Translations under genes and position numbers: made by a program
In this document: piece by piece, positions 17,966-26,035 of the stretch
How the letters are laid out: each line of letters opens with the position of its first letter
Numbering within the stretch: position 1 is the first letter of the stretch
DNA from: Lachnospiraceae bacterium UBA1729
GTDB lineage: Bacteria > Bacillota > Clostridia > Lachnospirales > Lachnospiraceae
Reading direction: 5' to 3'
Assembly (NCBI GenBank): GCA_002315945.1
Contig: DCIJ01000042.1
Span: forward strand, 1-56,618
Length of the DNA: 56,618 bases
The notes under the pieces: generated by a model
Told to the model about the DNA's origin: nothing
The model's input: only the letters and a program-made list of their open reading frames with translations
Databases searched by the model: none

Positions 17966-19228
17966 CTAGTGCTTAAGCTCTTCCTTATAGAACTCCTTAT
18001 ATTCGCTATAGCCCTGAGCCTCCAGCTGTTCCTTCTGAAACTTCTTATTCTTATTCATTCTGACTACAAGGATCTGCTTACCCTCTTTTCTTGCATCGGA
18101 AGCCTCTTTCATCACCTGGGCAAGTCTCTCGCCGGTGATTCCCTTCTCTACCATGAATGCAATTCTCTCGCCACTGCCTGGAACCTTAAATCCACTTTCC
18201 ATCAGCAAGAGGATAATTCTTTCGAATCCAATTGAAAAACCACAGGCAGGTACATTCTGACCGGTAAAATTACCAACCATCTTGTCGTAACGGCCACCGC
18301 CTCCACAGCTTCCACCGAATTCAGGCATTGCGATTTCGAATATTGTTCCTGTGTAATAGCTCATACCTCGAACCAGCGTTGGATCAAATACCATCTCAAA
18401 CTCTGCTTCCTTAACAGACTCAACACTTTCAATGATCTCATTGAGGCTTTCAGCCGCATCATTATCCAGGAATTCTCCCAATGTATCCTTGAGGAAAAGA
18501 ACTCCGTTGTCACTGTTTTCGATTCCTTCAAACAGGCCAACATATTTATCCACAACAGCCTTTTCAAAGCCATCATTGATGAGTTCGGCTGATACTCCTT
18601 CCAGACCAATCTTGTCCATCTTGTCCAGGGTGATAAATACACTATCATAGCTTTCTTCCTGGAATCCGGCATATGCTGCCATGGCTTTAAGTATTCTTCT
18701 CTCATTAATACGAATCTGGAAATTCTTAAATCCCAGTCTTCCAAGAGTAGTTGTGGTAGCTAATATCAACTCTATCTCAGCTATATTTGTAGGCTCACCC
18801 AGGATATCAATATCGCACTGCATGAACTGACGATATCTTCCTCTCTGGGGTCTGTCTGCTCTCCACACATTGCCCATCTGCAGAGCCTTAAAGGGTGAAG
18901 GCAGTTCATTTGCATGATTTGAATAATATCTTACAAGGGGAACTGTCAGATCGTATCTTAATCCGCCATCTACCAGATCAGCCTCACCCTTGGCTGTTTC
19001 AAGGTTGAGCTTCTCACCTCTTTTTAAGATTTTAAATATCAGCTTCTCATTTTCTCCGCCCTGCTTATTTGACAGGTTGGCAATATTCTCCACGCAGGGA
19101 GTTTCAATAGGTGTGAAACCAAAGCTTCTGTATGTCTGTTTGATTACGCTCTGTACATAATCCCTGATTTCCATTTCTTCCGGCATAATATCCTTCATAC
19201 CGGTAACAGGCTTCTTTGAAAGTGCCAT
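17966..19228 (-). CDS. hisS: Histidyl-tRNA synthetase
   Basis: 420 residues from the ATG at 19228, chosen because AAGGAGG lies 6 nt upstream; the longer frame has no such site. Class II core: motif 1 KPVTGMKDIMPEEME to FTPIETP, motif 2 RYDLTVPLVRYYS...WRADRPQRGRYRQF, the HisRS signature LVRGMSYYTGTIFEI and motif 3 CGFSIGFERI. A C-terminal anticodon-binding domain follows from about residue 330. First gene of the long minus-strand train. Confidence 0.97.
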   Translation of the reverse strand: MALSKKPVTGMKDIMPEEMEIRDYVQSVIKQTYRSFGFTPIETPCVENIANLSNKQGGENEKLIFKILKRGEKLNLETAKGEADLVDGGLRYDLTVPLVRYYSNHANELPSPFKALQMGNVWRADRPQRGRYRQFMQCDIDILGEPTNIAEIELILATTTTLGRLGFKNFQIRINERRILKAMAAYAGFQEESYDSVFITLDKMDKIGLEGVSAELINDGFEKAVVDKYVGLFEGIENSDNGVLFLKDTLGEFLDNDAAESLNEIIESVESVKEAEFEMVFDPTLVRGMSYYTGTIFEIAMPEFGGSCGGGGRYDKMVGNFTGQNVPACGFSIGFERIILLLMESGFKVPGSGERIAFMVEKGITGERLAQVMKEASDARKEGKQILVVRMNKNKKFQKEQLEAQGYSEYKEFYKEELKH

Positions 19229-19263
19229 GTCAGACCTCCTTATTATCACAATGATAACTAAGT

Positions 19264-19295
19264 CGCCTATTAAAGATTTTTCCTGATTTTAGGCG
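19264..19295 (-). other. Hairpin in the hisS leader
   Basis: CGCCTA (19290-19295 on the minus strand) pairs with TAGGCG (19264-19269) around a 20-nt loop, in a leader of roughly 90 nt between the predicted promoter and the hisS start. A second small stem, TTATCA/TGATAA, sits just before the ribosome binding site. The leader is too short for a T-box and shows no T-box bulge sequence. Function unknown. Confidence 0.45.
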
Positions 19296-19324
19296 CAGTT
19301 ACCCAATTTTTTACATTTGGGGTC

Positions 19325-19353
19325 ATTATACGCCAATTTTTTCCACTTTACAA
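19325..19353 (-). promoter_or_regulatory. Sigma-A-type promoter for hisS
   Basis: On the minus strand TTGTAA (19348-19353), a 17-bp spacer and a perfect TATAAT (19325-19330). It lies about 97 bp before the hisS ATG and directly after the mcp terminator stem. Confidence 0.7.
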
Positions 19354-19359
19354 ATACAA

Positions 19360-19385
19360 GAAGCCTAACCCACAGGCCAGGCTTC
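19360..19385 (-). terminator. Probable intrinsic terminator of the chemoreceptor gene
   Basis: An 11-bp stem on the minus strand (GAAGCCTGGCC with GGTTAGGCTTC, two G-U pairs, loop TGTG) 59 bp after the mcp stop, followed by the modest U run UUGUAUUUG. Confidence 0.6.
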
Positions 19386-19443
19386 GAAAAGACTTCTAAA
19401 TAGCACGATTTCAATTTTTTTATTATTGATTATCCGATGTGAA

Positions 19444-21120
19444 TTATTTCATGATTACAAACTGTCCAACCAACTGCTTAAGGGATTCAGCCTGACCATT
19501 AAGTTCAAAGCTGAGAGCCGAACTTTCCTGGCTGGTAGCGGCATTTGACTCGCCAACGGATGTAATATCTCTAATATGACCATCCAGCTGCTTTACAGCT
19601 TCTGCCTGATCATCCGAAGACTTTGCGACATCATTCACAGACTTGGAAATATTCTGAACCTTTCCAACCATCAAATTCAAGGTTTCTGCAGTATCATCAG
19701 CAATTTTTATACCATTGCTTACTGCATTTAAGGACGCCTGAATAAGCTCGGTTGTATTCTTAGCTGCTTCAACTGTCTGTCCTGCCAACGAACTTACTTC
19801 ATTTGCAACAACCGCAAATCCTCTTCCTGCTTCACCCGCTCTTGCCGCCTCAATTGAAGCATTAAGACTCAGAAGGTTTGTCTGATCAGCAATACTGTTA
19901 ATAGTATCAATAATAGCACTGATTTCCTTTGATGCATCACTAATGGATCTCATAGCTTCCACTACACCCTGCATCTTTTTATTACCATCTACTATTCCGT
20001 TAGCAACCTCATCAACCTCACGGCTAATTTCATCCGCCTCTTTTGCATTCTCAGCTATCTGACGCGTTATTGTTCCCACCATGTCTGATAACTGATCTAC
20101 GATATTGGCCTGATCAGTGCAGCTTTCAGCCAAATTCTGTCCCGCGCCTGCAATCTGGTCAGCTCCGCCGGATACCTGTTCAGACACAGCCATAATCTCA
20201 CTCATACTTTCAGATATCTGTACAGAGAACTGATTAATAGCCTCCTCAATTTCCTTAAAATCTCCATTAAATTCGTGTTGGAATTCAATATTGAAATTTC
20301 CACCGGCCATTGTCTGCATAATATCTTTAATCTCATCAATGTATGTACCCATTGACTCAATAGCTCTCCTAAGCTGACGGGCTACAACACCAATTTCATT
20401 TTCACTATCATATTCAATTTCAGCATGGATATTACCATCAGCAATCTCTTCGGATGCTTTTGCCAGTATTGAAAGTTCATCAGAAATTGATTTTATCAAA
20501 TCTCTTGATCTCTTGTTTGAAATAAGTATACAGCTGGTCAGCATCACAATGGCCAATATTATTGACACAATAGTAATCAGCATAATCAGCTTAAATTTTC
20601 CTTCAATAGCATCCTTTGCAAGAGTTCCTGTCAGATCAAGAGAATCTGCGAGCGCCTCTGAAACATCATTATAGGTTGTGTTAAAATACTCCAAAGCGCC
20701 TTCCAGATCCTTCGCTTTTACCATATCTAAGAATTTGTACGAAGCCTCTTCAAAGGCTGTCCATTTACCCATTAGATCAGAATTTAGAGTATCATCATTA
20801 AGATTCTTTGTAATAGTCTCTATCCTACCCTGAATCTTAACAAATCTTTCATCGAAATCATCCGACTGTTTCTTTGTTATTTCATCATCATTGGATGCCA
20901 ATGCAAAAAGAAGTCGCTTATTAATTGTCTGGACATCCTTTCGAATCTCCATCTGGCTGGTATCTGTTACATACTGAACCTTGTAGAAATCAGATACATT
21001 GATTGCAATAACAGCCAGCATAACCATGATGATTATACTGCTAGCTGCAAACATGCCATTGCTTATCGAAAACATCGACTTCAGTTCCTGGGCAATTGTT
21101 TTTTTGCTATTTTTTTTCAT
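19444..21120 (-). CDS. Methyl-accepting chemotaxis protein
   Basis: 558 residues from the internal ATG at 21120, which has AAAGGGAAA upstream. Layout: TM1 at about 22-42, a short extracytoplasmic four-helix type sensor (about 43-185, NDDTLNSDL...), TM2 at about 188-210, HAMP, then the signalling domain with the hairpin tip DQTNLLSLNASIEAARAGEAG followed by FAVVANEVSSLAGQT. The sensor resembles the 4HB_MCP class; the ligand is not predictable. No CheW-binding pentapeptide for a methylesterase is evident at the C-terminus. It has its own promoter of sigma-A type rather than a sigma-28 site. Confidence 0.93.
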   Translation of the reverse strand: MKKNSKKTIAQELKSMFSISNGMFAASSIIIMVMLAVIAINVSDFYKVQYVTDTSQMEIRKDVQTINKRLLFALASNDDEITKKQSDDFDERFVKIQGRIETITKNLNDDTLNSDLMGKWTAFEEASYKFLDMVKAKDLEGALEYFNTTYNDVSEALADSLDLTGTLAKDAIEGKFKLIMLITIVSIILAIVMLTSCILISNKRSRDLIKSISDELSILAKASEEIADGNIHAEIEYDSENEIGVVARQLRRAIESMGTYIDEIKDIMQTMAGGNFNIEFQHEFNGDFKEIEEAINQFSVQISESMSEIMAVSEQVSGGADQIAGAGQNLAESCTDQANIVDQLSDMVGTITRQIAENAKEADEISREVDEVANGIVDGNKKMQGVVEAMRSISDASKEISAIIDTINSIADQTNLLSLNASIEAARAGEAGRGFAVVANEVSSLAGQTVEAAKNTTELIQASLNAVSNGIKIADDTAETLNLMVGKVQNISKSVNDVAKSSDDQAEAVKQLDGHIRDITSVGESNAATSQESSALSFELNGQAESLKQLVGQFVIMK

Positions 21121-21230
21121 AAGTTTCCCTTTCTCATATATGCATTTAATTTTTACATACAAATCTTGTCCAGATCACTAACTTTTACATCCAGCTGCAA
21201 ATAAAACAGCTTACAGCTTACCCTTGTAAT

Positions 21231-21260
21231 AATATACAATTTTACAGTGCCAAATGTAAA
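21231..21260 (-). promoter_or_regulatory. Sigma-A-type promoter for the chemoreceptor gene
   Basis: Minus strand TTTACA (21255-21260), 18-bp spacer, TATATT (21231-21236), about 110 bp before the mcp start. I looked for TAAA-N15-GCCGATAA here and did not find it. Confidence 0.5.
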
Positions 21261-21261
21261 G

Positions 21262-21288
21262 AAAAAGAAGCCGGAACAATCCGGCTTC
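21262..21288 (-). terminator. Intrinsic terminator of the mannoside importer-lacI operon
   Basis: Perfect 9-bp stem GAAGCCGGA/TCCGGCTTC with a 4-nt loop on the minus strand followed by UUUUUC, 19 bp after the lacI stop. Confidence 0.88.
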
Positions 21289-21307
21289 CTCTACAATATT
21301 ATCCTTA

Positions 21308-22327
21308 TTATACTACTCCAACACTCTCGCCATGCTCAAGCATTCCATCTACCACAATCACATCTGTTTTTCCATTTTCTTCGGGGTGTTCCATCCGGTC
21401 AATCAGTTTATTGCCCGCCTGGATACCCATGGAAGTTGTATCCTGTCTGATTGTAGTAATATGAGGTTTTACAACCCCAACAATATTGACTCCGTCATAA
21501 CCTGCAATTGAAATATCTCCTGGCACCTGCTTGCCCATAATCTGAAGCATATTCAGTCCGCCAACTGCAACCAAGTCATCTGGATACAGTATACATGTAG
21601 GTGGCTCCTTCAGATTAAACATCGCCTTTGTCAGAGAAATACCTTTTTGATGATCATGATAAGGACATGTATATATATATTCCCTGTTAACCTCTATATT
21701 CTTTGACATGAGATAATCATTATAGGCTTTGAGTCTTAATTCAGTTACAGGACTCATCTCACCATGAATATATGCAATTTTACGATGTCCTCTCATGTAG
21801 ACAAATTCCATGAGCTTTAACATATCATCATAGTGATTAGAAGCTATATTTACATGTCTCTCACAATCATAGTCGATTGTAACCAAAGGAAGTCTGCTGG
21901 CAAGCAGTTCCTTTGTCTCATCTGCATTAAAATCCGCACACAGAATAAATACACCATCAAAATTCATGTATTTACACTGCTCAAGATAAGACAGTCTGTC
22001 CGCAACCTTACTAATATTAATAAAAGTAATGGTATAGCCTCTCTCCTCAACCGTAGTCTTAAAGCTGTTAAGAATTCTGGTAAAGTGTTCGTGCAAAAGT
22101 CCCATACCCGTGTCTTCAGACAGAAGGACACCGATATTATGAGTCTTCTTACTTTTTAATGTGGCCGCCATATAGTTTGGTACATAGCCCAGTTCTCTGG
22201 CGACCCTTTGTATCTCTTCTTTTTTATCAGGGCTTATATCGCTCCTGTCGTTCATAGCCTTGCTGACTGTGGATACTGCCACATTACAGATTTTGGCTAT
22301 GTCCTTCATTGAAACACTGTCTCTCAT
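21308..22327 (-). CDS. LacI-family transcriptional regulator of the mannoside locus
   Basis: 339 residues. N-terminal helix-turn-helix VSMKDIAKICNVAVSTVSKAM with hinge LGYVPNYMAATLK, then a periplasmic-binding-protein-like effector domain (NIGVLLSEDTG, FDGVFILCADF, ISIAGYDGVNI, TTIRQDTTSMG). As last gene of the importer operon, 36 bp after the second permease, it is likely a local repressor released by a mannoside or other sugar. The two AAAACGTTTT palindromes upstream of the operon suit this family. Ribosome binding site weak (AAGCAAG). Confidence 0.9.
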   Translation of the reverse strand: MRDSVSMKDIAKICNVAVSTVSKAMNDRSDISPDKKEEIQRVARELGYVPNYMAATLKSKKTHNIGVLLSEDTGMGLLHEHFTRILNSFKTTVEERGYTITFINISKVADRLSYLEQCKYMNFDGVFILCADFNADETKELLASRLPLVTIDYDCERHVNIASNHYDDMLKLMEFVYMRGHRKIAYIHGEMSPVTELRLKAYNDYLMSKNIEVNREYIYTCPYHDHQKGISLTKAMFNLKEPPTCILYPDDLVAVGGLNMLQIMGKQVPGDISIAGYDGVNIVGVVKPHITTIRQDTTSMGIQAGNKLIDRMEHPEENGKTDVIVVDGMLEHGESVGVV

Positions 22328-22363
22328 AGTATGCTTGCTTTCATCTAATAATGGTTACCCCAA

Positions 22364-23239
22364 TTAACCCTTTACAGCACCCGCTACCATACCCTTAATA
22401 ATCTGCTTACTGAATACAAAGTAGAAAATTACGATTGGTGACATAGTAAGTAACATAGCTGACATGATCTTAGGATAGTCAGAAGTGAACTGTCCGGTAA
22501 ACTGTTTCAGTCCCAGAGGAACTGTATATAACGCTGTACTCTTAATAAGAATCAATGCAAAAGTAAATTCATTCCAGCATGTGAATACATTGATAATACC
22601 TACTGTTACAAGAATAGGTTTGCAAATAGGCATTATGATTGAAAACAGTGATCTTGTAAAGCTGGAACCGTCAATCGCTGCTGCTTCTTCCAATGCTGTA
22701 GGAATTCCTTTCAGATATCCCTGTACCAGGAATATTGATACTGGCAGGTTAAATGCCAGGTAGGGAAGTAACAGAGTAAACCATTTATCATTAATTCCTG
22801 CTCTTGAAAAAATAATATAAATAGGTACCAGCAATGAATGAATAGGAATAAGCATACCCATCAAAAACATAATGTACAAAGGTTTGTTCATGCTGAAATT
22901 AATTCTCGAAAGAATATAGCCAAGCACAAATGCACACAACACAATCAGGAACACCGACATAATAGTCATTCTCGCACTGTTAAACATTGAAGTGGGAAGA
23001 TTATAGTCTGTGTTTGAAAGGATTCTATGATAGTTATCAAGGGTGGGTGCCTTAGGCAGGCCCATAATGTCTCTGTTGAATTCTCTCTTAACCTTCAGTG
23101 ATGAATAGAACATCCATACCAACGGGAAAACACATGACAGTGAGAATATCCAAAGCACAACATTTGAAATCACTCCAAAGATAGTATTGGCAACCTTCTG
23201 GCCCTGAGTTTCATTTTTTACAACTGTAAGTTCTGCCAT
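22364..23239 (-). CDS. Carbohydrate ABC transporter permease (MalG-like)
   Basis: 291 residues, six predicted membrane helices. The coupling-helix EAA loop is EEAAAIDGSSFTRSLFSIIMP (about residues 187-206; described in part), the motif that docks onto the ATPase. CUT1-type permease for oligosaccharides. Its C-terminus FSKQIIKGMVAGAVKG is the typical MalG ending. Starts 2 bp after the MalF-like gene with AGGGGG as ribosome binding site. No dedicated ATPase gene is in the operon, so a shared MsmX-like ATPase elsewhere is expected. Confidence 0.93.
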   Translation of the reverse strand: MAELTVVKNETQGQKVANTIFGVISNVVLWIFSLSCVFPLVWMFYSSLKVKREFNRDIMGLPKAPTLDNYHRILSNTDYNLPTSMFNSARMTIMSVFLIVLCAFVLGYILSRINFSMNKPLYIMFLMGMLIPIHSLLVPIYIIFSRAGINDKWFTLLLPYLAFNLPVSIFLVQGYLKGIPTALEEAAAIDGSSFTRSLFSIIMPICKPILVTVGIINVFTCWNEFTFALILIKSTALYTVPLGLKQFTGQFTSDYPKIMSAMLLTMSPIVIFYFVFSKQIIKGMVAGAVKG

Positions 23240-23241
23240 AA

Positions 23242-24225
23242 TTAGTTACCCCCTTTCTTTGCTTTTCTAAGCGCTTTCATTCTCTCTCGCGCCTGTTTGT
23301 CGCGCTCTTTTAGCATTTTCATTTCTGCTCTGTCGTATTTATCAGTCATTAAATAGTTCATTAACCACTGTGATCCACCAATTACTGCCAGTGCCAATAC
23401 GAAGATTGCAACTGAGATACATGAACCATAGCCCAGATTATTCTGCTCGAAGGAAACCTTATATCCATAGAGGGCCATAACCATTGATGAATATCCGGGA
23501 CCACCACTAGTCATAACCAGGATGTTATCAAAGGCTTTCATGTTACCAGCAATACACAGGGTTGTACAAACAATAAGTGTATTCTTAACTAATGGAAGAA
23601 TGATGTAACGAGCACGCTGAATAGCTGTAGCTCCATCAATCTCTGCTGATTCCAGGATCTCTGTATCAATAGCAGCGACACCTGAAAGAAGGATAACCAT
23701 ATAATATCCAATAAACTGCCAAATAAGTGGAATTGTTACAATCCACATAATAATCTTGGGCTCATTGAGCCATACAATCGCTGAATCTCCCTTACCAGCC
23801 AATTCCAGAAGTGCATTCAGCAAACCTTTTTTATAGTCATAAATCATTGTCCAGATAAAACCTACGCACACTGCGGAGATAGTACTGGGGAAGAAACCAA
23901 ATGTTCTGTGGATGCCTTTGCATCTGACGAACTTAGAGTTAATCATCAATACAAGAATAAATGCAATACCAATCTGTCCAATAATACACATCACCACCAA
24001 AAACAGGTTGTGTCTGAAGGATGCCCAGAAGGTTGCATCAGCCATAAGCTGAGAATAGTTTACAAATCCGTTAAAGGTTTTGTTCGGGCCACCTCTCCAA
24101 TCGAAGAAGCTGTAAAACAAAGCTGCTACCAATGGCACAAAAACTGTGAAGACAAATACCACAACAGGAATTGCCAGGTACGCAACTATGACTCTCATTT
24201 TAGGTTTTATTGAGTTCAAATACAT
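23242..24225 (-). CDS. Carbohydrate ABC transporter permease (MalF-like)
   Basis: 327 residues with six membrane helices; the first helix spans about 12-34 and the EAA loop is LESAEIDGATAIQRARYIILP (about 190-209; in part). The basic C-terminal tail (KMLKERDKQARERMKAL) is lysine/arginine-rich. CUT1 family partner of the MalG-like permease 2 bp downstream. GAGAGG ribosome binding site. A terminator-like hairpin separates it from the binding-protein gene upstream. Confidence 0.93.
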   Translation of the reverse strand: MYLNSIKPKMRVIVAYLAIPVVVFVFTVFVPLVAALFYSFFDWRGGPNKTFNGFVNYSQLMADATFWASFRHNLFLVVMCIIGQIGIAFILVLMINSKFVRCKGIHRTFGFFPSTISAVCVGFIWTMIYDYKKGLLNALLELAGKGDSAIVWLNEPKIIMWIVTIPLIWQFIGYYMVILLSGVAAIDTEILESAEIDGATAIQRARYIILPLVKNTLIVCTTLCIAGNMKAFDNILVMTSGGPGYSSMVMALYGYKVSFEQNNLGYGSCISVAIFVLALAVIGGSQWLMNYLMTDKYDRAEMKMLKERDKQARERMKALRKAKKGGN

Positions 24226-24251
24226 GTGGATACCTCTCTCCCAATTAGGTT

Positions 24252-24283
24252 AAAAAAGCCACCGGAGGATGCCTCCGGCGGCT
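24252..24283 (-). terminator. Intra-operon terminator/attenuator between binding protein and permeases
   Basis: On the minus strand a 12-bp stem with one G-U pair (AGCCGCCGGAGG with CCTCCGGTGGCT, loop CAT) followed by six U. It sits 49 bp after the binding-protein stop and 27 bp before the permease start. It should end most transcripts after the binding protein and allow partial read-through. Confidence 0.85.
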
Positions 24284-24331
24284 CCGTTTAATCAACGTTT
24301 TTACTTAAATATTATATCATTTGGTGAACTA

Positions 24332-25753
24332 TTATTTGCACCAAGCTTCGTATGCTGCCTGTGTATCAGCTGCTACAGTTGCAGGATCCTTGTCGCCATT
24401 GCACATTTCCTGAATCTCTGTGTTAAGAACTGACCATACAGAACCATCTACGTAAGAGTCATAGATTTCACAACCCTTTGTATCAACATACTGGAAGTTG
24501 TAGAACTCCTGCTTAACTCTATCGAATACAGAGAGGTCAAAATCAGCCTTGCAGAATCCGCCGAGAGCGAAGTTTGCGCCAACATAATCTGCGAATACAG
24601 GACCTGTAAGTTCCTGAGCAAGATCGATACATGCTGCTAACTTAGCAGGATCTTCAGCAACCTTAGTATTGATAGCGATACCATAACCAAGACCGATGTT
24701 CTGGAACTTCTCATACTTTGTAGCATCTGCTGCCTGAGGAAGAACTGCAAACTTAAGGTTGTTTACAAGATCTCCATCCATGTTCTCTGTGATGTAAGCT
24801 TCATCCCAGTTACCACCGATGAATGCAGGGCAGTCACCAGCCAAGAAATATTCACGAGCTTCTTCGTTGTTGATTGCGTTGAAGTCTGTGTTAAAGATTC
24901 CAGTATCTTTGAAGAGCTTCTGTGTCTCTGTAAGAGCTGCTACGAACTCAGCATCTGTGAATGCTGACTTGCCGTTTCCTGAAAGGATATTTGAGAACCA
25001 TTCTGTTCCTGTGTACTGATATCCTAAGCATGAAAGGAAGCAAGAGTTCATCTGCCACTGACCTGAGTTACCAAATGCGATTGTGTAATCATAGCCATTA
25101 GCCTTGAAGTACTCGTTAGCCTTCTCTACATCTTCCCATGTTGTAGGGAAGCTATCAAATCCAGCTGCCTTGAATGCTGCTTCGTCGTAGCAAACTACTG
25201 TACATGTACCACCTGTAAGAACAGGGTATGCATAGTACTTACCATCTACTGTAAAAGGTACTAAGTAGTCCATGTTGTACTTGCTAGCATAAGGTGAAGA
25301 TGTGATGTAGTCTGAAAGATCTAATACAAGACCCTGCTCAACCCATGCGATTGTGTTCATACCCTGAAGTAAGAATACATCGGGAAGGTCACCAGCTGCT
25401 GCTCTTGTTGCGATCTGCTGCTTGTAATCATCGTTTGATAATACTTCCTGCTGAAGATCGATATCAGGGTTAGCTGCAATCCATGATTCAATTGCTGCTC
25501 TGTGAGATTCTGAACCACCGTTACCCTGTGCTTCTTCTGATGTTGAGAAGTGCATGTAAGAGATTGCTCCAGTATATCCACTGTCATTTGCTGCAACTTC
25601 TGCTACAGGAGTTTCCTCCTTCTCTGCAGGTGCAGCTTCTTCTGCTGCGGGTGCTGCTGCCTCTTCTGCGGGAGCTGGTGTAGAACCACAACCAACTAAA
25701 AGAGTAGCTACCATTGCTGCGCTAAGAAGAGCGCTAAGCATTTTCTTTTTCAT
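24332..25753 (-). CDS. Extracellular sugar-binding lipoprotein of a CUT1 ABC importer
   Basis: 473 residues from the ATG at 25753, chosen for the AGGAGG upstream. Signal peptide KKKMLSALLSAAMVATLLVGC with lipobox LVGC, so a membrane-anchored lipoprotein; then a low-complexity Ala/Pro/Glu linker (about 24-50) and a family 1 solute-binding fold (AAGDLPDVFLLQGMN, FPTTWEDVEKAN, AFIGGNWD). It captures the oligosaccharide and delivers it to the two permeases encoded downstream. Beta-mannooligosaccharides are inferred from the divergent GH2 beta-mannosidase. Confidence 0.92.
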   Translation of the reverse strand: MKKKMLSALLSAAMVATLLVGCGSTPAPAEEAAAPAAEEAAPAEKEETPVAEVAANDSGYTGAISYMHFSTSEEAQGNGGSESHRAAIESWIAANPDIDLQQEVLSNDDYKQQIATRAAAGDLPDVFLLQGMNTIAWVEQGLVLDLSDYITSSPYASKYNMDYLVPFTVDGKYYAYPVLTGGTCTVVCYDEAAFKAAGFDSFPTTWEDVEKANEYFKANGYDYTIAFGNSGQWQMNSCFLSCLGYQYTGTEWFSNILSGNGKSAFTDAEFVAALTETQKLFKDTGIFNTDFNAINNEEAREYFLAGDCPAFIGGNWDEAYITENMDGDLVNNLKFAVLPQAADATKYEKFQNIGLGYGIAINTKVAEDPAKLAACIDLAQELTGPVFADYVGANFALGGFCKADFDLSVFDRVKQEFYNFQYVDTKGCEIYDSYVDGSVWSVLNTEIQEMCNGDKDPATVAADTQAAYEAWCK

Positions 25754-25834
25754 TGTAATTCCTCCTATGAAATTATTAATAAAATGGTGTTTTATTTTTG
25801 TTTTAGTAATTTTGTTCAAAAACTTTTTATTACT

Positions 25835-25844
25835 AAAACGTTTT
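25835..25844. promoter_or_regulatory. LacI-type operator 1
   Basis: Perfect palindrome AAAACGTTTT in the 282-bp divergent region between the importer operon and the beta-mannosidase gene. LacI-family sites in Firmicutes are commonly palindromes centred on CG with A/T flanks. It is 82 bp before the binding-protein start. Confidence 0.65.
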
Positions 25845-25865
25845 CATGGGTAAATACTAACAACG

Positions 25866-25875
25866 AAAACGTTTT
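25866..25875. promoter_or_regulatory. LacI-type operator 2
   Basis: Second identical AAAACGTTTT, centre 31 bp (about three helical turns) from the first, so the two sites face the same side of the DNA. The rest of the divergent region is AT-rich; a weak promoter for the GH2 gene (TTGTGC-N16-TATTAT at 25987-26014) may be present. Confidence 0.65.
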
Positions 25876-26035
25876 TATGCAACCTTTTTTTGTGTTTTTG
25901 CGTATTTTTGTTAATTTTTTACAAATTTCCACGAAACATTTTAGTAACAAATTACGTTATTGCGCCCTTCTCTTCTTTGTGATAATTTGTGCTTAGGTAC
26001 ATTTTTTATATTATTTCTATTAGGAGGTTTTAGTT

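Noticed and set aside
19250..19443. T-box riboswitch before hisS
   Set aside because: The predicted transcript leader is only about 90 nt, no T-box sequence or long specifier stem is visible, and the larger hairpin belongs to the mcp terminator.
21121..21260. Sigma-28 promoter for the chemoreceptor gene
   Set aside because: No TAAA-N15-GCCGATAA match; a sigma-A-like site fits better.
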